Shown: positions 27,624 to 35,706, counted from the stretch's first letter. The stretch is 64,000 nt of DNA from Cellulomonas hominis (GCF_014201095.1 NZ_JACHDN010000001.1:62001-126000); one strand, 5' to 3'. Notes: generated by a model not told the origin, from the letters alone. Made by a program: numbers and translations.

Positions 27624-29077
27624 GAAGGGTCCGGTGTGCCAGGGTCAAGTCCCCGGGCGTGGTGTGTGACGGCTTCCGCGTGATCTTCGGGTTCAGGCGC
27701 TGAGCGCCGGGAGTTGGGGCGTGGTCACCTCCGGCGGGTCTGGCAGGGCAGTGAGCCGGGATCGGCCAAGAACGTCCAGGGCGAGGTAGCGGCGTCCTTC
27801 GGCCCATTCGTCGTGCTGCTCCGCGAGCACGGCTCCGACCAGGCGGATGATCGAGGTGCGGTCGGGGAAGATCCCCACGACGTCGGTGCGGCGGCGGATC
27901 TCGCGGTTGAGACGCTCGTTCGGGTTGTTGGACCAGATCTGGCGCCAGACCTCCTTCGGGAAGGACGTGAACGCCAGGACGTCGGCCCGGGCCGCTTCGA
28001 GGTGGTCCGCGACGGCCGGGAGCTTGTCGGCGACGGCGTCCAGCAGCCGGTCGAACTGGGCGTGGACCGCGTCGGTGTCGGGCTGGTCGTAGACGCTGTG
28101 CAGCAGCGTCTTGACCCACGGCCAGGAGGACTTCGGGCAGGTCGACATCAGGTTCGCCGCGTAGTGGGTGCGGCACCTCTGCCAGGTCGCGCCGGGCAGG
28201 GTCGCGCCGATCGCGGCGACCAGCCCGGAGTGCGCGTCAGAGGTCACCAGCTTGACCCCGGTCAGGCCGCGGGCGGTCAGGTCTCGGAAGAACGTCAACC
28301 ACCCGGCCCCGTCCTCCGCGGTGGACACGTCGATGCCCAGGATCTCTCGGTGCCCGTCGGCGTTGACCCCGGTCGCGACCATGACCGCGATGTTGACCAC
28401 CCGTCCGCCCTCACGGACCTTCACGCTCAGGGCATCGGCCGCCACGAACGTGTAGGGGCCGGCGTCCAGCGGACGGGTGCGGAACGCGGCGACCTGCTCG
28501 TCCAGGTCCGCGGCCATCCGCGAGACCTGGGACTTCGACAGCCTGGTGATCCCGAGCGACTCGACGAGCTTGTCCATCCGCCGGGTCGAGACGCCCAGGA
28601 GGTAGCAGGTTGCAACGACGCTAGTCAGCGCCGCCTCCGCGCGCCGGCGGCGCTCTAGCAACCAGTCGGGGAAGTAGGTGCCGGCGCGCAGCTTGGGGAT
28701 CGCCACGTCCATCGTGCCGACCCGGGTGTCGAAGTCGCGGTGCCGGTAGCCGTTGCGCACGTTGGTCCGCTCCGCAGAGCGGGAGCCGTAGTCAGCGCCG
28801 CAGATCGCGTCGGCTTCGGCGCCCATCAGGGTGTCGATGAACACGCCCAGCAGCTCGCGCAGCAGGTCGGGGCTGGCCGTGCTCAGGTGCTCGTGCAGGA
28901 AGCGGGCAGGGTCCAGACTGGGTCCAGCGGTCATCGCGGGTCCTTCTCTCGAGTCGACTTGGTAGGTCTCTCGAAGAATCACGCGGTGACCGCCTACACG
29001 TCTACGACGATGCCCGATCAAGGCCGGGCTCGCACACCACTCTGCGGGACGCCACTTGTGCCAGCACCGGGCCCTTC
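27624..29077. mobile_element. IS256-family insertion sequence
   Basis: It contains one transposase gene. Probable terminal inverted repeats are GAAGGGTCCGGTG at 27624-27636 and the complement of GAAGGGCCCGGTG at 29065-29077 (12 of 13 matching). The exact ends are inferred from this pair. I see no matching 8-9 bp target duplication, so the ends may be slightly different or one flank rearranged. It separates the surface-protein gene from its upstream region. Confidence 0.72.
27693..28934 (-). CDS. IS256-family (mutator-type) transposase
   Basis: 413 residues. The catalytic DDE residues are visible: Asp in TFVAADALSVKVREGG, Asp in KLVTSDAHSGL and Glu in NNPNERLNREIRRRTDVVGIFP. The family C/H motif follows WQRCRTHYAANLM. 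The start MTAGPSLDPARFLHEHL matches IS256 relatives; the frame is open further upstream to 29219, beyond the IS end, without similarity. It appears full length and thus possibly active. Confidence 0.95.
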   Translation of the reverse strand: MTAGPSLDPARFLHEHLSTASPDLLRELLGVFIDTLMGAEADAICGADYGSRSAERTNVRNGYRHRDFDTRVGTMDVAIPKLRAGTYFPDWLLERRRRAEAALTSVVATCYLLGVSTRRMDKLVESLGITRLSKSQVSRMAADLDEQVAAFRTRPLDAGPYTFVAADALSVKVREGGRVVNIAVMVATGVNADGHREILGIDVSTAEDGAGWLTFFRDLTARGLTGVKLVTSDAHSGLVAAIGATLPGATWQRCRTHYAANLMSTCPKSSWPWVKTLLHSVYDQPDTDAVHAQFDRLLDAVADKLPAVADHLEAARADVLAFTSFPKEVWRQIWSNNPNERLNREIRRRTDVVGIFPDRTSIIRLVGAVLAEQHDEWAEGRRYLALDVLGRSRLTALPDPPEVTTPQLPALSA

Positions 29078-29412
29078 CTCTGTGTCGGCCGACTGTAGCG
29101 ACGGCCGCGCCGATCACCACGCCGCCGCCGGGAGCCTGGGGACCACGCCCGGCGCGTCGCCGCCCGGGTCCCCCGCACGCGCACCGGCACCACCTAGTCG
29201 GTCCACTCAGACGCACCACCTACTGACGTCGCTCACCCCTCCACTCAGCAGAGTGGACGCCGCCTGAGCGGTCCCGTCCCTGGACGTCGGGCACCCGCCA
29301 CCACTCATGGGCCACGTCACACCCGCCTGAGTGGTCCCCGTCGCGTCCCCTGGTAGCGACCCCCTCACCACTCGCGCCGACCCGGCGCGACTGCATCCGC
29401 CAGGAGTCCCGC
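29078..29412 (+). promoter_or_regulatory. Intergenic region before the SipW operon with repeated CCACTCA heptamers
   Basis: This 335-bp region has no convincing gene. CCACTCA occurs at 29203-29209, 29241-29247 and 29301-29307, its complement TGAGTGG at 29328-29334, and CCACTCG at 29368-29374. The 29241 copy forms a small palindrome CCACTCAGCAGAGTGG. The clustering suggests a multi-site regulator binding region. A ribosome site AGGAG precedes ATG 29413. Confidence 0.5.
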
Positions 29413-30072
29413 ATGACCGATCAGCCCACCGACGACCGCTCGCGCCGCCGCAAGGCCCTCGTGGCCTGGGGCGCCCTGGCCGGCGTCGCCGCGCTCCTCA
29501 CGACCGCCGCCTTCACCGACGTCGCCCGCCTCAACCTCGGCAGCGGCGGCATCGGCGGCTCCGACAGCACCTACAACATCCAGGTCGGGGGCACCGACGG
29601 CGACGGCACGTTCGTCGCCGGCACCTGGCAGGAGGCCGACGACGCGGCCGGCGTGCCGATCGCGATCTCCGGCGCCGAGTCCGTGTTCCCGGGCTCCACC
29701 CCGATCAGCGTCGAGATCCCGGTCCGGAACGACTCGACCGCCTTCGCCTCGTCCCTCTCCCTGACGCTCTCGCAGCTGGCGGACGACGCCGGCGCCGGCC
29801 GGGTGACCGACGCGAACTACCTGTCGAGCCTGCGGTTCGACGTCGCGATGCCCGGGACCTCGCGCGACGCGACCCCCGTGGCCGAGTCGGGCCTGACCTT
29901 CGCCGAGGCGTCCGCGGTCGTCCTGAACGAGCTCGCCGCCGAGGAGGAGAGCACGGTCACCCTGACCGTCGCCCTGCTGTCGCAGAGCGAGTCCGGCGCC
30001 GCGTTCGGCGACAACACGCTGTCCGGCAAGGGCGCGTTCCTGCAGGCGACCTTCGACGGCACCTCCGTCTGA
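29413..30072 (+). CDS. SipW-type exported protein A (TasA/camelysin-like)
   Basis: 219 residues. The basic start RSRRRKALVAWGALAGVAALL leads into TTAAFTD, the actinobacterial form of the SipW-dependent signal peptide (T-x-x-A-F-x-D after the hydrophobic core). The mature part is acidic and beta-rich with no Cys, as in TasA/camelysin fibre proteins: FPGSTPISVEIPVRNDS and STVTLTVALLS. It is the first gene of the operon and is separated from the next by a strong hairpin, which fits a more abundant product. Role as a surface fibre subunit is an inference. Confidence 0.75.
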   Translation: MTDQPTDDRSRRRKALVAWGALAGVAALLTTAAFTDVARLNLGSGGIGGSDSTYNIQVGGTDGDGTFVAGTWQEADDAAGVPIAISGAESVFPGSTPISVEIPVRNDSTAFASSLSLTLSQLADDAGAGRVTDANYLSSLRFDVAMPGTSRDATPVAESGLTFAEASAVVLNELAAEEESTVTLTVALLSQSESGAAFGDNTLSGKGAFLQATFDGTSV

Positions 30073-30087
30073 GCGTCCCGCCGCGCA

Positions 30088-30129
30088 CCGGCCCTGCCGG
30101 GCGGACCCGCCTCCGCCCGGCAGGGCCGG
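30088..30129 (+). terminator. Strong hairpin after the first SipW-operon gene
   Basis: A perfect 17-bp stem CCGGCCCTGCCGGGCGG / CCGCCCGGCAGGGCCGG with an 8-nt loop starts 15 bp after the first gene. The five genes after the next are tightly overlapped in the same direction, so it probably sets a higher level of the first gene relative to the rest. Confidence 0.75.
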
Positions 30130-30170
30130 CCACACCCCCGACCCCGCCCCACCAGCACGAGAGGACCCCG

Positions 30171-30728
30171 ATGCGCACCACGACCCGCCGCGCGGCGGTG
30201 CTCGCCCTGCCGCTGTGCCTGCTCGTCGGGCTGACCGCCGCACGGGTGGTCGGCACGGACGAGGTGCGTGTCGACTTCGAGGGCGTGACCTTCGCCCTGG
30301 AGTCCGCGGGCAGCGGCTCCCCGGGCTGGCGCCCCGCCGCGGCCGACTGGCACGCGAGCGACGCGGCCTGGACGCTCGACCTCGCGAGCGACGAGCTCGC
30401 CCCCGGCGGCTCGGTGGACGTGCGGGTGGCGGTGCGCAACACCTCCGGCACCGACGCCACCGTGGTCCTCGCGCTGGCGGACCCGGACCCCACCAGCCCC
30501 GGCACCGACCTGTTCGGCGCCCTCGAAGCCGCAGTCCGCGAGGACGGCGCCCTGCTCGCGTCCGGCCCGGCCGGCGCGGTCCGCGTGACCCTGCCCGGCG
30601 CGGTCGGCCCGCACGGCTCCGACGTCCGCGTCCTTGACCTGTCGCTCACCCTGCCCGCCACGGGCGACGGACGCTGGGTCGGCGCCCGCACCGGCGTCCA
30701 GGTGCTGCTCGAGGGGACGAGCCGGTGA
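30171..30728 (+). CDS. Exported hypothetical protein B of the SipW operon
   Basis: 185 residues with an N-terminal hydrophobic segment (AAVLALPLCLLVGLTAARVVG) but no A-F-T-D motif. The mature part is a single beta-sandwich-like domain: WTLDLASDELAPGGSVDVRVAVRNTSG and VLDLSLTLPATGDGRW. Such domains resemble those of the TasA-like neighbours. GAGAGGA precedes ATG 30171. Its stop overlaps the start of the next gene (GTGA). Function unknown; presumably a minor component or chaperone of the surface assembly. Confidence 0.65.
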   Translation: MRTTTRRAAVLALPLCLLVGLTAARVVGTDEVRVDFEGVTFALESAGSGSPGWRPAAADWHASDAAWTLDLASDELAPGGSVDVRVAVRNTSGTDATVVLALADPDPTSPGTDLFGALEAAVREDGALLASGPAGAVRVTLPGAVGPHGSDVRVLDLSLTLPATGDGRWVGARTGVQVLLEGTSR

Positions 30729-31324
30729 CCGCGCGCCACCGCGCCCCGGGCACCCTCCGCGTGACCCGCCGCCCGGTCCTCGCGCTCGGGGGCGTCGCCG
30801 GCGTCCTCCTGCTCGCGGCCGGCACCGCCGTGACGCACGCCGCGTTCACCGACGCGGCCGAGGCCGACCTCGGCCCGGTCGGCGGCGCGTTCGACATCGC
30901 GCTCGTCGACGGGTCGGGCGCGGTCGTCCAGGGGAACCCCGACCCCCTGGTGATCGACACGGTCGTCCCCGGCCCCGGCGGCGCCCCGGCCATCGAGGTG
31001 GACGTCGTGACGACCACCCGCGCGACCGGCACGATCACCCTGACCGTGCGGAACGCCCGCACGGCGCCCCTGCCGACGGACCCCGGCTTCTCCGGCCCGG
31101 GCGCCGACCCGTTCGACGTCGCGCGGTTCACGGTCTCGGTGGACGGCGAGGTCGTCGCGACGGACCGCGCCGCGGACCTCGACCCCGTGGTGATCGACGA
31201 CTGGGAGACCGGCGTCGCCCGGCGCGTCCAGGTCGCGGTGACCCTCGACCCGGCGCTCGGCAACCCCTACTACTTCAACCGCGCGATGGTCGTCGGCCTG
31301 CGCCTGGACGGGAGCACCGCATGA
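30725..31324 (+). CDS. SipW-type exported protein C
   Basis: 199 residues. The signal region LALGGVAGVLLLAAGTAVTHAAFTDAAEADLG has the A-F-T-D hallmark of SipW-cognate signal peptides. The mature part is beta-rich (FDIALVDGSGAVVQ, IEVDVVTTTRATGTITLTVRN) and similar in plan to protein F of the same operon (FDVVLVDAAGTARQ). The GTG start overlaps the stop of gene B, and the stop overlaps the next ATG (ATGA). Confidence 0.72.
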   Translation: MTARHRAPGTLRVTRRPVLALGGVAGVLLLAAGTAVTHAAFTDAAEADLGPVGGAFDIALVDGSGAVVQGNPDPLVIDTVVPGPGGAPAIEVDVVTTTRATGTITLTVRNARTAPLPTDPGFSGPGADPFDVARFTVSVDGEVVATDRAADLDPVVIDDWETGVARRVQVAVTLDPALGNPYYFNRAMVVGLRLDGSTA

Positions 31325-31911
31325 CCGCCGCCGCCCTGGCCCTCGCCGGCCTGCTCGCCCTCACCCCCGCATCCGTCGCGCCCGCCGACACCGCCCCGGC
31401 CGTCGACCTCGTCGCCGGCAGCACCAGCACCGCGCGGCTCGACGTGCCCTACCCCGGCCACGCAACCGCCTTCGACGTCACCGCGCGCGCCGCGCAGGGC
31501 GCCGGCCCCAGCGACCTCGCCCTCGTGCTCGACGGCGGCGACGGCCCGCTCGCGGATGGCCCCGACGCGCTGCGGCTGACGCTGGCCGACGCCGACGGCG
31601 CCGTGCTCGCCGAGGGCACCGCCGCCGAGCTGCGCGGCCGCGTCGTCCCGCTGGGGCGGCTCGGCGCGACGCCGGTGACGGTGCACGGCACCGCGGCCCT
31701 GCCCGCCTCCGCCGGCGACGCCGCGCAGGGCGCCGGCCTCACGCTGACCTTCCGCCTGGTCGCGGAGCAGGACGCCCCCACCACGTCCGGCGTCCTCGCG
31801 ACCACCGGCGCCCGCGCCGTCGCGGCCGGCCTCGCCGCCCTCGTCCTGCTGCTGACCGGCCTGCTGCTGGTCGCCGCCCGCCGCCGGTCCCGCACCGAGG
31901 AGGACTCGTGA
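31321..31911 (+). CDS. LATTG-anchored surface protein D of the SipW operon
   Basis: 196 residues. A conventional signal peptide (ALALAGLLALTPASVAPADT) precedes an Ala-rich beta domain. The C-terminus has LATTGARAVAAGLAALVLLLTGLLLVAARRRSR, that is an LPXTG-like pentapeptide, a membrane helix and basic residues. It is the only protein of the operon with a sorting signal, so it may fix the assembly to the cell wall. The start and stop overlap the neighbouring genes (ATGA, GTGA). Confidence 0.72.
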   Translation: MTAAALALAGLLALTPASVAPADTAPAVDLVAGSTSTARLDVPYPGHATAFDVTARAAQGAGPSDLALVLDGGDGPLADGPDALRLTLADADGAVLAEGTAAELRGRVVPLGRLGATPVTVHGTAALPASAGDAAQGAGLTLTFRLVAEQDAPTTSGVLATTGARAVAAGLAALVLLLTGLLLVAARRRSRTEEDS

Positions 31912-33359
31912 CCCGCACCCGCAGCGCCCTGGCCGGCCTCGCGGCCGCCGCGCTCGCCGTCGTCGCCGTCGTCGCGTCCACCGCGCCGACGACCGCCGCC
32001 TACACCGACCGCGCCGAGGCCGTCACCGACGTCTTCGCGTCCCCGACCACCCGGTTCGTCCCGCAGCAGACCTACCTGGCGGGCACCGCGGCCGCCGTCC
32101 AGGACGACGGCACGATCGCCGTCTGGGGCTACCGCGGCAACGGCCTGTCCGGCACGGGCACGACCACCGTCGACTCGGCCGCGACGATCAGCCTGGTGAC
32201 GCTGCCGTCCGACGGGCACCCCGACGGCGCGCGCCGCGCGGTGCGGCTGGCCGGCGTCAGCCTCGACAACTACTACCCGGCGGACGTCAGCTACTCGGGC
32301 CTCGCCGCGCTGTCCGACGACGGCCGCGTCTACACCTGGGGCGGCAACCAGGTCCACAACATCATGGGCCGCACCAACGCGGTCCCGTTCAACCGCCCCG
32401 GCCAGGTGAGCATCCCGGGCACCGTGGTGGACCTCGTGTCGAGCGCCTCGGTGTTCATGGCCCTCACCGACACCGGCGACCTCTACACCTGGGGCTACGC
32501 GCAGTCGCGGGGCGTCACCGGCCAGGGCACCGCGACGGCCTCGGCGGCGACGCCGACCCGGATCCTCACCGGCGTGCACTCGATCGGCGCCGGCGTGTGG
32601 AACGGCTGGGCGATCCGCGGCAACACCGTCGCCGGCGACGCCACGACCGGCGTGCTGTGGTGGGGCTGGGCCAACGGCGCCGGCGCCTACGCGGGCGACC
32701 CGTCCGGGGACAACGTGACCACCTCCCGCTCGACCCCGACCCGGTCGCAGGCCCTGTCGGCGCTCACCACCACCGGCTGCGACGCCGTCGGCGTGGTCGC
32801 GGGCTCCCCGGAGGACACCTGCCGGCTCCAGTCGCTCACCGGGCACTACTACGGCAGCCAGGCGGTGCTGGACGACGGCACCCTGCTCACCTGGGGCAAC
32901 TACGTCGAGTGGGGCACCGGCCGCACCGACGGCGGGTCCGCCGCCAACAACACCCCGACCGCGATCACGCTCGCGGCGGGGGTGACGGCCCGGCAGGTCG
33001 CCACGACGGAGGACTACGTGCTCGTGCTCGGCAGCGACGGCTACGCCTACGTGTGGGGGCGCTACTCCTACTCGTACGGCCCGCACCCGAGCACCGGGGC
33101 GACGTCGAACGCCAACATCCGCACGCCCACCCGGATGACCGCGCTCGGCCAGGTCGAGCTGCTCGCCGGCACGGGCTACTCGGGCATGGCGCTGCGTGCC
33201 GACGGCACGCTCGTGCTCTGGGGCGGCACCACGCAGGGCGGCAGCCACAACACGCACCGGGTGGTCCGGAACGGTTTCGCGACCACGACGACGCCGACGA
33301 CGCCCTCGCAGGGTCTCACCGCGCTCGTCATGCCCGGCACCGCGGCAGCGTCCGCATGA
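31908..33359 (+). CDS. Secreted RCC1-type beta-propeller protein
   Basis: 483 residues. The signal region ends TAPTTAAYTDRAEAV, a SipW-like variant (A-Y-T-D). At least six RCC1-like blades follow, marked by VYTWGGN, LYTWGYAQS, VLWWGWANG, LLTWGNYVEWG, AYVWGRYSY and LVLWGGTTQGG, each with an upstream dg-G-rich turn. RCC1 folds are protein- or ligand-binding seven-bladed propellers. An exported one in a TasA-like operon is a candidate adhesin or assembly hub. The gene overlaps both neighbours. Confidence 0.8.
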   Translation: MTRTRSALAGLAAAALAVVAVVASTAPTTAAYTDRAEAVTDVFASPTTRFVPQQTYLAGTAAAVQDDGTIAVWGYRGNGLSGTGTTTVDSAATISLVTLPSDGHPDGARRAVRLAGVSLDNYYPADVSYSGLAALSDDGRVYTWGGNQVHNIMGRTNAVPFNRPGQVSIPGTVVDLVSSASVFMALTDTGDLYTWGYAQSRGVTGQGTATASAATPTRILTGVHSIGAGVWNGWAIRGNTVAGDATTGVLWWGWANGAGAYAGDPSGDNVTTSRSTPTRSQALSALTTTGCDAVGVVAGSPEDTCRLQSLTGHYYGSQAVLDDGTLLTWGNYVEWGTGRTDGGSAANNTPTAITLAAGVTARQVATTEDYVLVLGSDGYAYVWGRYSYSYGPHPSTGATSNANIRTPTRMTALGQVELLAGTGYSGMALRADGTLVLWGGTTQGGSHNTHRVVRNGFATTTTPTTPSQGLTALVMPGTAAASA

Positions 33360-34033
33360 GCCGCCACCTCGCCCCCGCGCCCGCCGCGACGGCCCCGCGG
33401 TTCCCCGTCCGGCGCGCCGGCCTGGCCGCGCTCGTCGCCGCCGTCGCGCTCGTCGCCGGGATGCTCGCCGGCTCGGCCGTCACGTCGGCCGCCTTCACCG
33501 ACGCCGCGCGCCTCGGCCTCGGTGCGGGCGGCGTCGGCTCGGATGACCCGTTCGACGTCGTCCTCGTCGACGCCGCGGGCACCGCGCGCCAGGCCGCCCC
33601 GGGGACGCCCCTCGCGGTGGACCTGCCCGACCGGGACCTGCTCGTCCCCGGCCGCACCGTGGAGACCACCCTGCGCATCGCGAACAACCACGCCTCGATC
33701 GCCGCCGCGCTCAGCGCCACCGTCGCCGCCGCGCCCGTCGCGGGCACGCCGGACATCACGCCCCACCTCCGGGTGACCGTCCTCGGCCCCGACGGCGGCG
33801 CGCTGCTCGACGGCGCCACCCCCGGCACGCCGGCCGACCTGGGCGTCCTGACGGCCCGCGGCGGCGCGGCCGTGGCGGACGGCGCGGCGTGGTCCGAGGG
33901 CGCGGCCGGGTCCTGGACCACCGTGACCGTCCGCGTGCACCTGCTCGACGTCCCCGCCACCGAGGCGCTGAACGGCGGCCTCGCCCGGCTGACCGTCCGC
34001 CTCGACGCCACTTCGACCGAGGAGACCGCGTGA
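33356..34033 (+). CDS. SipW-type exported protein F
   Basis: 225 residues with the signal AALVAAVALVAGMLAGSAVTSAAFTDAARLGLG, again carrying A-F-T-D after the hydrophobic core. The mature domain contains DDPFDVVLVDAAGT, LLVPGRTVETTLRIANNHAS and WTTVTVRVHLLDVPATEALN, a TasA/camelysin-like beta sandwich without Cys. ATG 33356 overlaps the stop of the RCC1 gene, and the stop overlaps the signal peptidase GTG. Confidence 0.73.
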   Translation: MSRHLAPAPAATAPRFPVRRAGLAALVAAVALVAGMLAGSAVTSAAFTDAARLGLGAGGVGSDDPFDVVLVDAAGTARQAAPGTPLAVDLPDRDLLVPGRTVETTLRIANNHASIAAALSATVAAAPVAGTPDITPHLRVTVLGPDGGALLDGATPGTPADLGVLTARGGAAVADGAAWSEGAAGSWTTVTVRVHLLDVPATEALNGGLARLTVRLDATSTEETA

Positions 34034-34641
34034 CCGCCGTGGCCACCGAGCGCACCCCCGCCGGCGCCCCGACCCGACGCGCCCGCCGCGAGCAGCAGCA
34101 GCACGCTGCGGCCCGGCCCCGCGCCGGCACCCGGGCCGCCCGGCGCGCGCAGCGGCTGCTGCTCGACCTCGCGGCCGTCGTCGGCGTGCTGAGCCTGCTC
34201 GCCGTGGCCGCGTGCCTGGCGCTGGGCGTCCGGCCCGCGGTCGTGGTGTCGGGGTCGATGGCCCCGGGCATCCCGGTCGGCGCGGTGACCCTCGCGCGCA
34301 CCGTGCCGGCGGAGTCCGTCGCGGTCGGCGACGTGGTCACCGTCCCCCGCACGGACGGCCGCGGCCTGGTGACCCACCGCGTGATCGAGACCGCGCCGGG
34401 CACGGGCGGCGCGACCACGCTGCGCCTGCAGGGCGACGCCAACACCGAGCCCGACGCGCTGCCGTACACGGTGACGGAGGTCGGTCAGGTGCTCGGGTCG
34501 GTCCCGCACGTCGGGCGCGCGATCGTGGCGTTGCAGGAGAACGTCGTCGCCGTGGTCGCGGGGCTGCTCGTGCTCACCGCCGCGGTCACCTTCCCGGCGC
34601 GCGCTGCGCGGCGGTCACCGGGGCGTGCTCGGACCCGCTGA
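34030..34641 (+). CDS. sipW: Signal peptidase I, SipW/ER type
   Basis: 203 residues. After a basic N-terminus and one membrane helix (about 50-70) comes VVVSGSMAPGIPVGAV with nucleophile Ser76. The general-base position reads LVTHRVIE (His116), so it is the Ser-His ER/SipW type, not the Ser-Lys type. A second helix closes the C-terminus (about 175-195). It should cleave the A-F-T-D signal peptides encoded in the same operon. GTG 34030 overlaps the preceding stop. The frame is open upstream to 33889 but that overlaps gene F. Confidence 0.87.
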   Translation: MTAVATERTPAGAPTRRARREQQQHAAARPRAGTRAARRAQRLLLDLAAVVGVLSLLAVAACLALGVRPAVVVSGSMAPGIPVGAVTLARTVPAESVAVGDVVTVPRTDGRGLVTHRVIETAPGTGGATTLRLQGDANTEPDALPYTVTEVGQVLGSVPHVGRAIVALQENVVAVVAGLLVLTAAVTFPARAARRSPGRARTR

Positions 34642-34854
34642 CCGTCCGGGTCCGCCACCGCCAGGACCCCGGCGCCGCGGCCCCGAGCCGTGGCCGCGAG
34701 CCGGGGCGCCGCGCCGGCCGCCGTCCGGTCGACGGTGCCCACCGGCCGGGTGACGAGCCGGTGGAGCAGCCACGCGAACAGCACCGTCGGAACGCGGGGA
34801 CACGGCGGCGCGCCGGAGCGGTCGCCGGGTCCCGGCGCCCGCCGGCTCAGCGGT

Positions 34855-35388
34855 TCACCCGGCGGCGGTGGCCCAGACGAGCGCGTCGGAGCCCGCGGGC
34901 AGCACGACCTCGCCCAGCGTGCCGATGGTCACCGTGAGGTCCTGCTCCGGGTCGATCGTCTCCGGCAGCGCGACGACGGTGGTGGCGGGCACGAAGTCCG
35001 CGGTGCACGCGCCGGTCCCCGGGTCGGGGAACGTGACCTCCACCGCGGCGTCGCCGGTCGCCTCCGCGCTGGTGTCGGGGACCGCCGGGCAGGTGCTCGA
35101 CCCGAGGGTGACGACGTACACCAGCGAGTCGTCCGCCGTCCGGCCCGCGGCGGCCACGGCGTCGGCGGGCTGCTCACCGGCGCCGTCCGGCAGGCCGACG
35201 ACGGACGAGCCGGCCTCGAGCGTCAGCTGCTCCGGCGTGGGCTCCTGCGCGGTCGGCTCGTCCGACGACCCCGCGGCAGCCCCGGCGGTGTCGTCGGTGC
35301 CCGACGGGTCCCCGCCGCCGCAGGCGACCAGCAGCGCGACCGCGGCGACGGCGGCGAGCGCGCGCGCCCCGCGCACCCGGGCGCTCAC
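34855..35388 (-). CDS. Putative lipoprotein
   Basis: 177 residues. The signal RGARALAAVAAVALLVACGGG ends in a lipobox (LVAC). An acidic Ser/Thr-rich linker (about 24-55) is followed by a beta-rich domain with VYVVTLGSSTCPAVP and TGACTADFVPATTVVALP containing two Cys that may pair. GTG 35388 overlaps the stop of a tiny upstream ORF. It faces the SipW operon tail-to-tail across about 210 bp with nothing else recognised. Function unknown. Confidence 0.7.
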   Translation of the reverse strand: MSARVRGARALAAVAAVALLVACGGGDPSGTDDTAGAAAGSSDEPTAQEPTPEQLTLEAGSSVVGLPDGAGEQPADAVAAAGRTADDSLVYVVTLGSSTCPAVPDTSAEATGDAAVEVTFPDPGTGACTADFVPATTVVALPETIDPEQDLTVTIGTLGEVVLPAGSDALVWATAAG

Positions 35389-35483
35389 GCCGTCTCCAGC
35401 GCGCGCGACGTGACCAGCACGGGCAGGTGGGCGAGGACGAGCACGACCTGGACGACGAGGAGGAACGACTGCCACAGGGTCAC
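35385..35483 (-). CDS. Possible 32-residue membrane peptide coupled to the lipoprotein
   Basis: GTG 35483 is preceded by GGAG with a 6-nt gap, and the ORF ends in a GTGA overlap with the lipoprotein start. The product is mostly one hydrophobic helix (WQSFLLVVQVVLVLAHLPVLV). It could be a small membrane protein or simply a translational leader. The frame is open further upstream without recognisable content. Confidence 0.4.
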   Translation of the reverse strand: MTLWQSFLLVVQVVLVLAHLPVLVTSRALETA

Positions 35484-35656
35484 GTGCTGCTCCGATGTCC
35501 GACGGGGTGGGACCGCTGGAACCTGTCGACGTGCCACGGCATCCCGGCTGGTCAGCCCCCGGAACTGGGGCCGTCCGGGATGTCGCCTCGAGGTTACCGC
35601 GTTCCCTTCCCCGGGCCTAGGGTCAGCGGCTCCGGGCCGCACCCGACCCGGCACCC

Positions 35657-35705
35657 GTGTCAACCAGCCCTTGACACCCGGACCGTGTCAAGCCATCGTT
35701 GACAC
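35657..35705. promoter_or_regulatory. Two tandem 21-bp palindromes abutting a start codon
   Basis: GTGTCAA-N7-TTGACAC occurs perfectly at 35657-35677 and again at 35685-35705, with centres 28 bp apart. The second ends 1 nt before ATG 35707. A -35-like TTGACA (35671-35676) lies inside the first copy, and a weak -10 position CATCGT at 35694 lies inside the second, which would give a leaderless mRNA. Occupancy of both would block the promoter. Confidence 0.75.
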
Positions 35706-35706
35706 C

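Noticed and set aside
34642..34854. Possible small genes after the signal peptidase
   Set aside because: Candidate frames on both strands are Arg/Gly/Ala-rich, have no ribosome site and no recognisable sequence.
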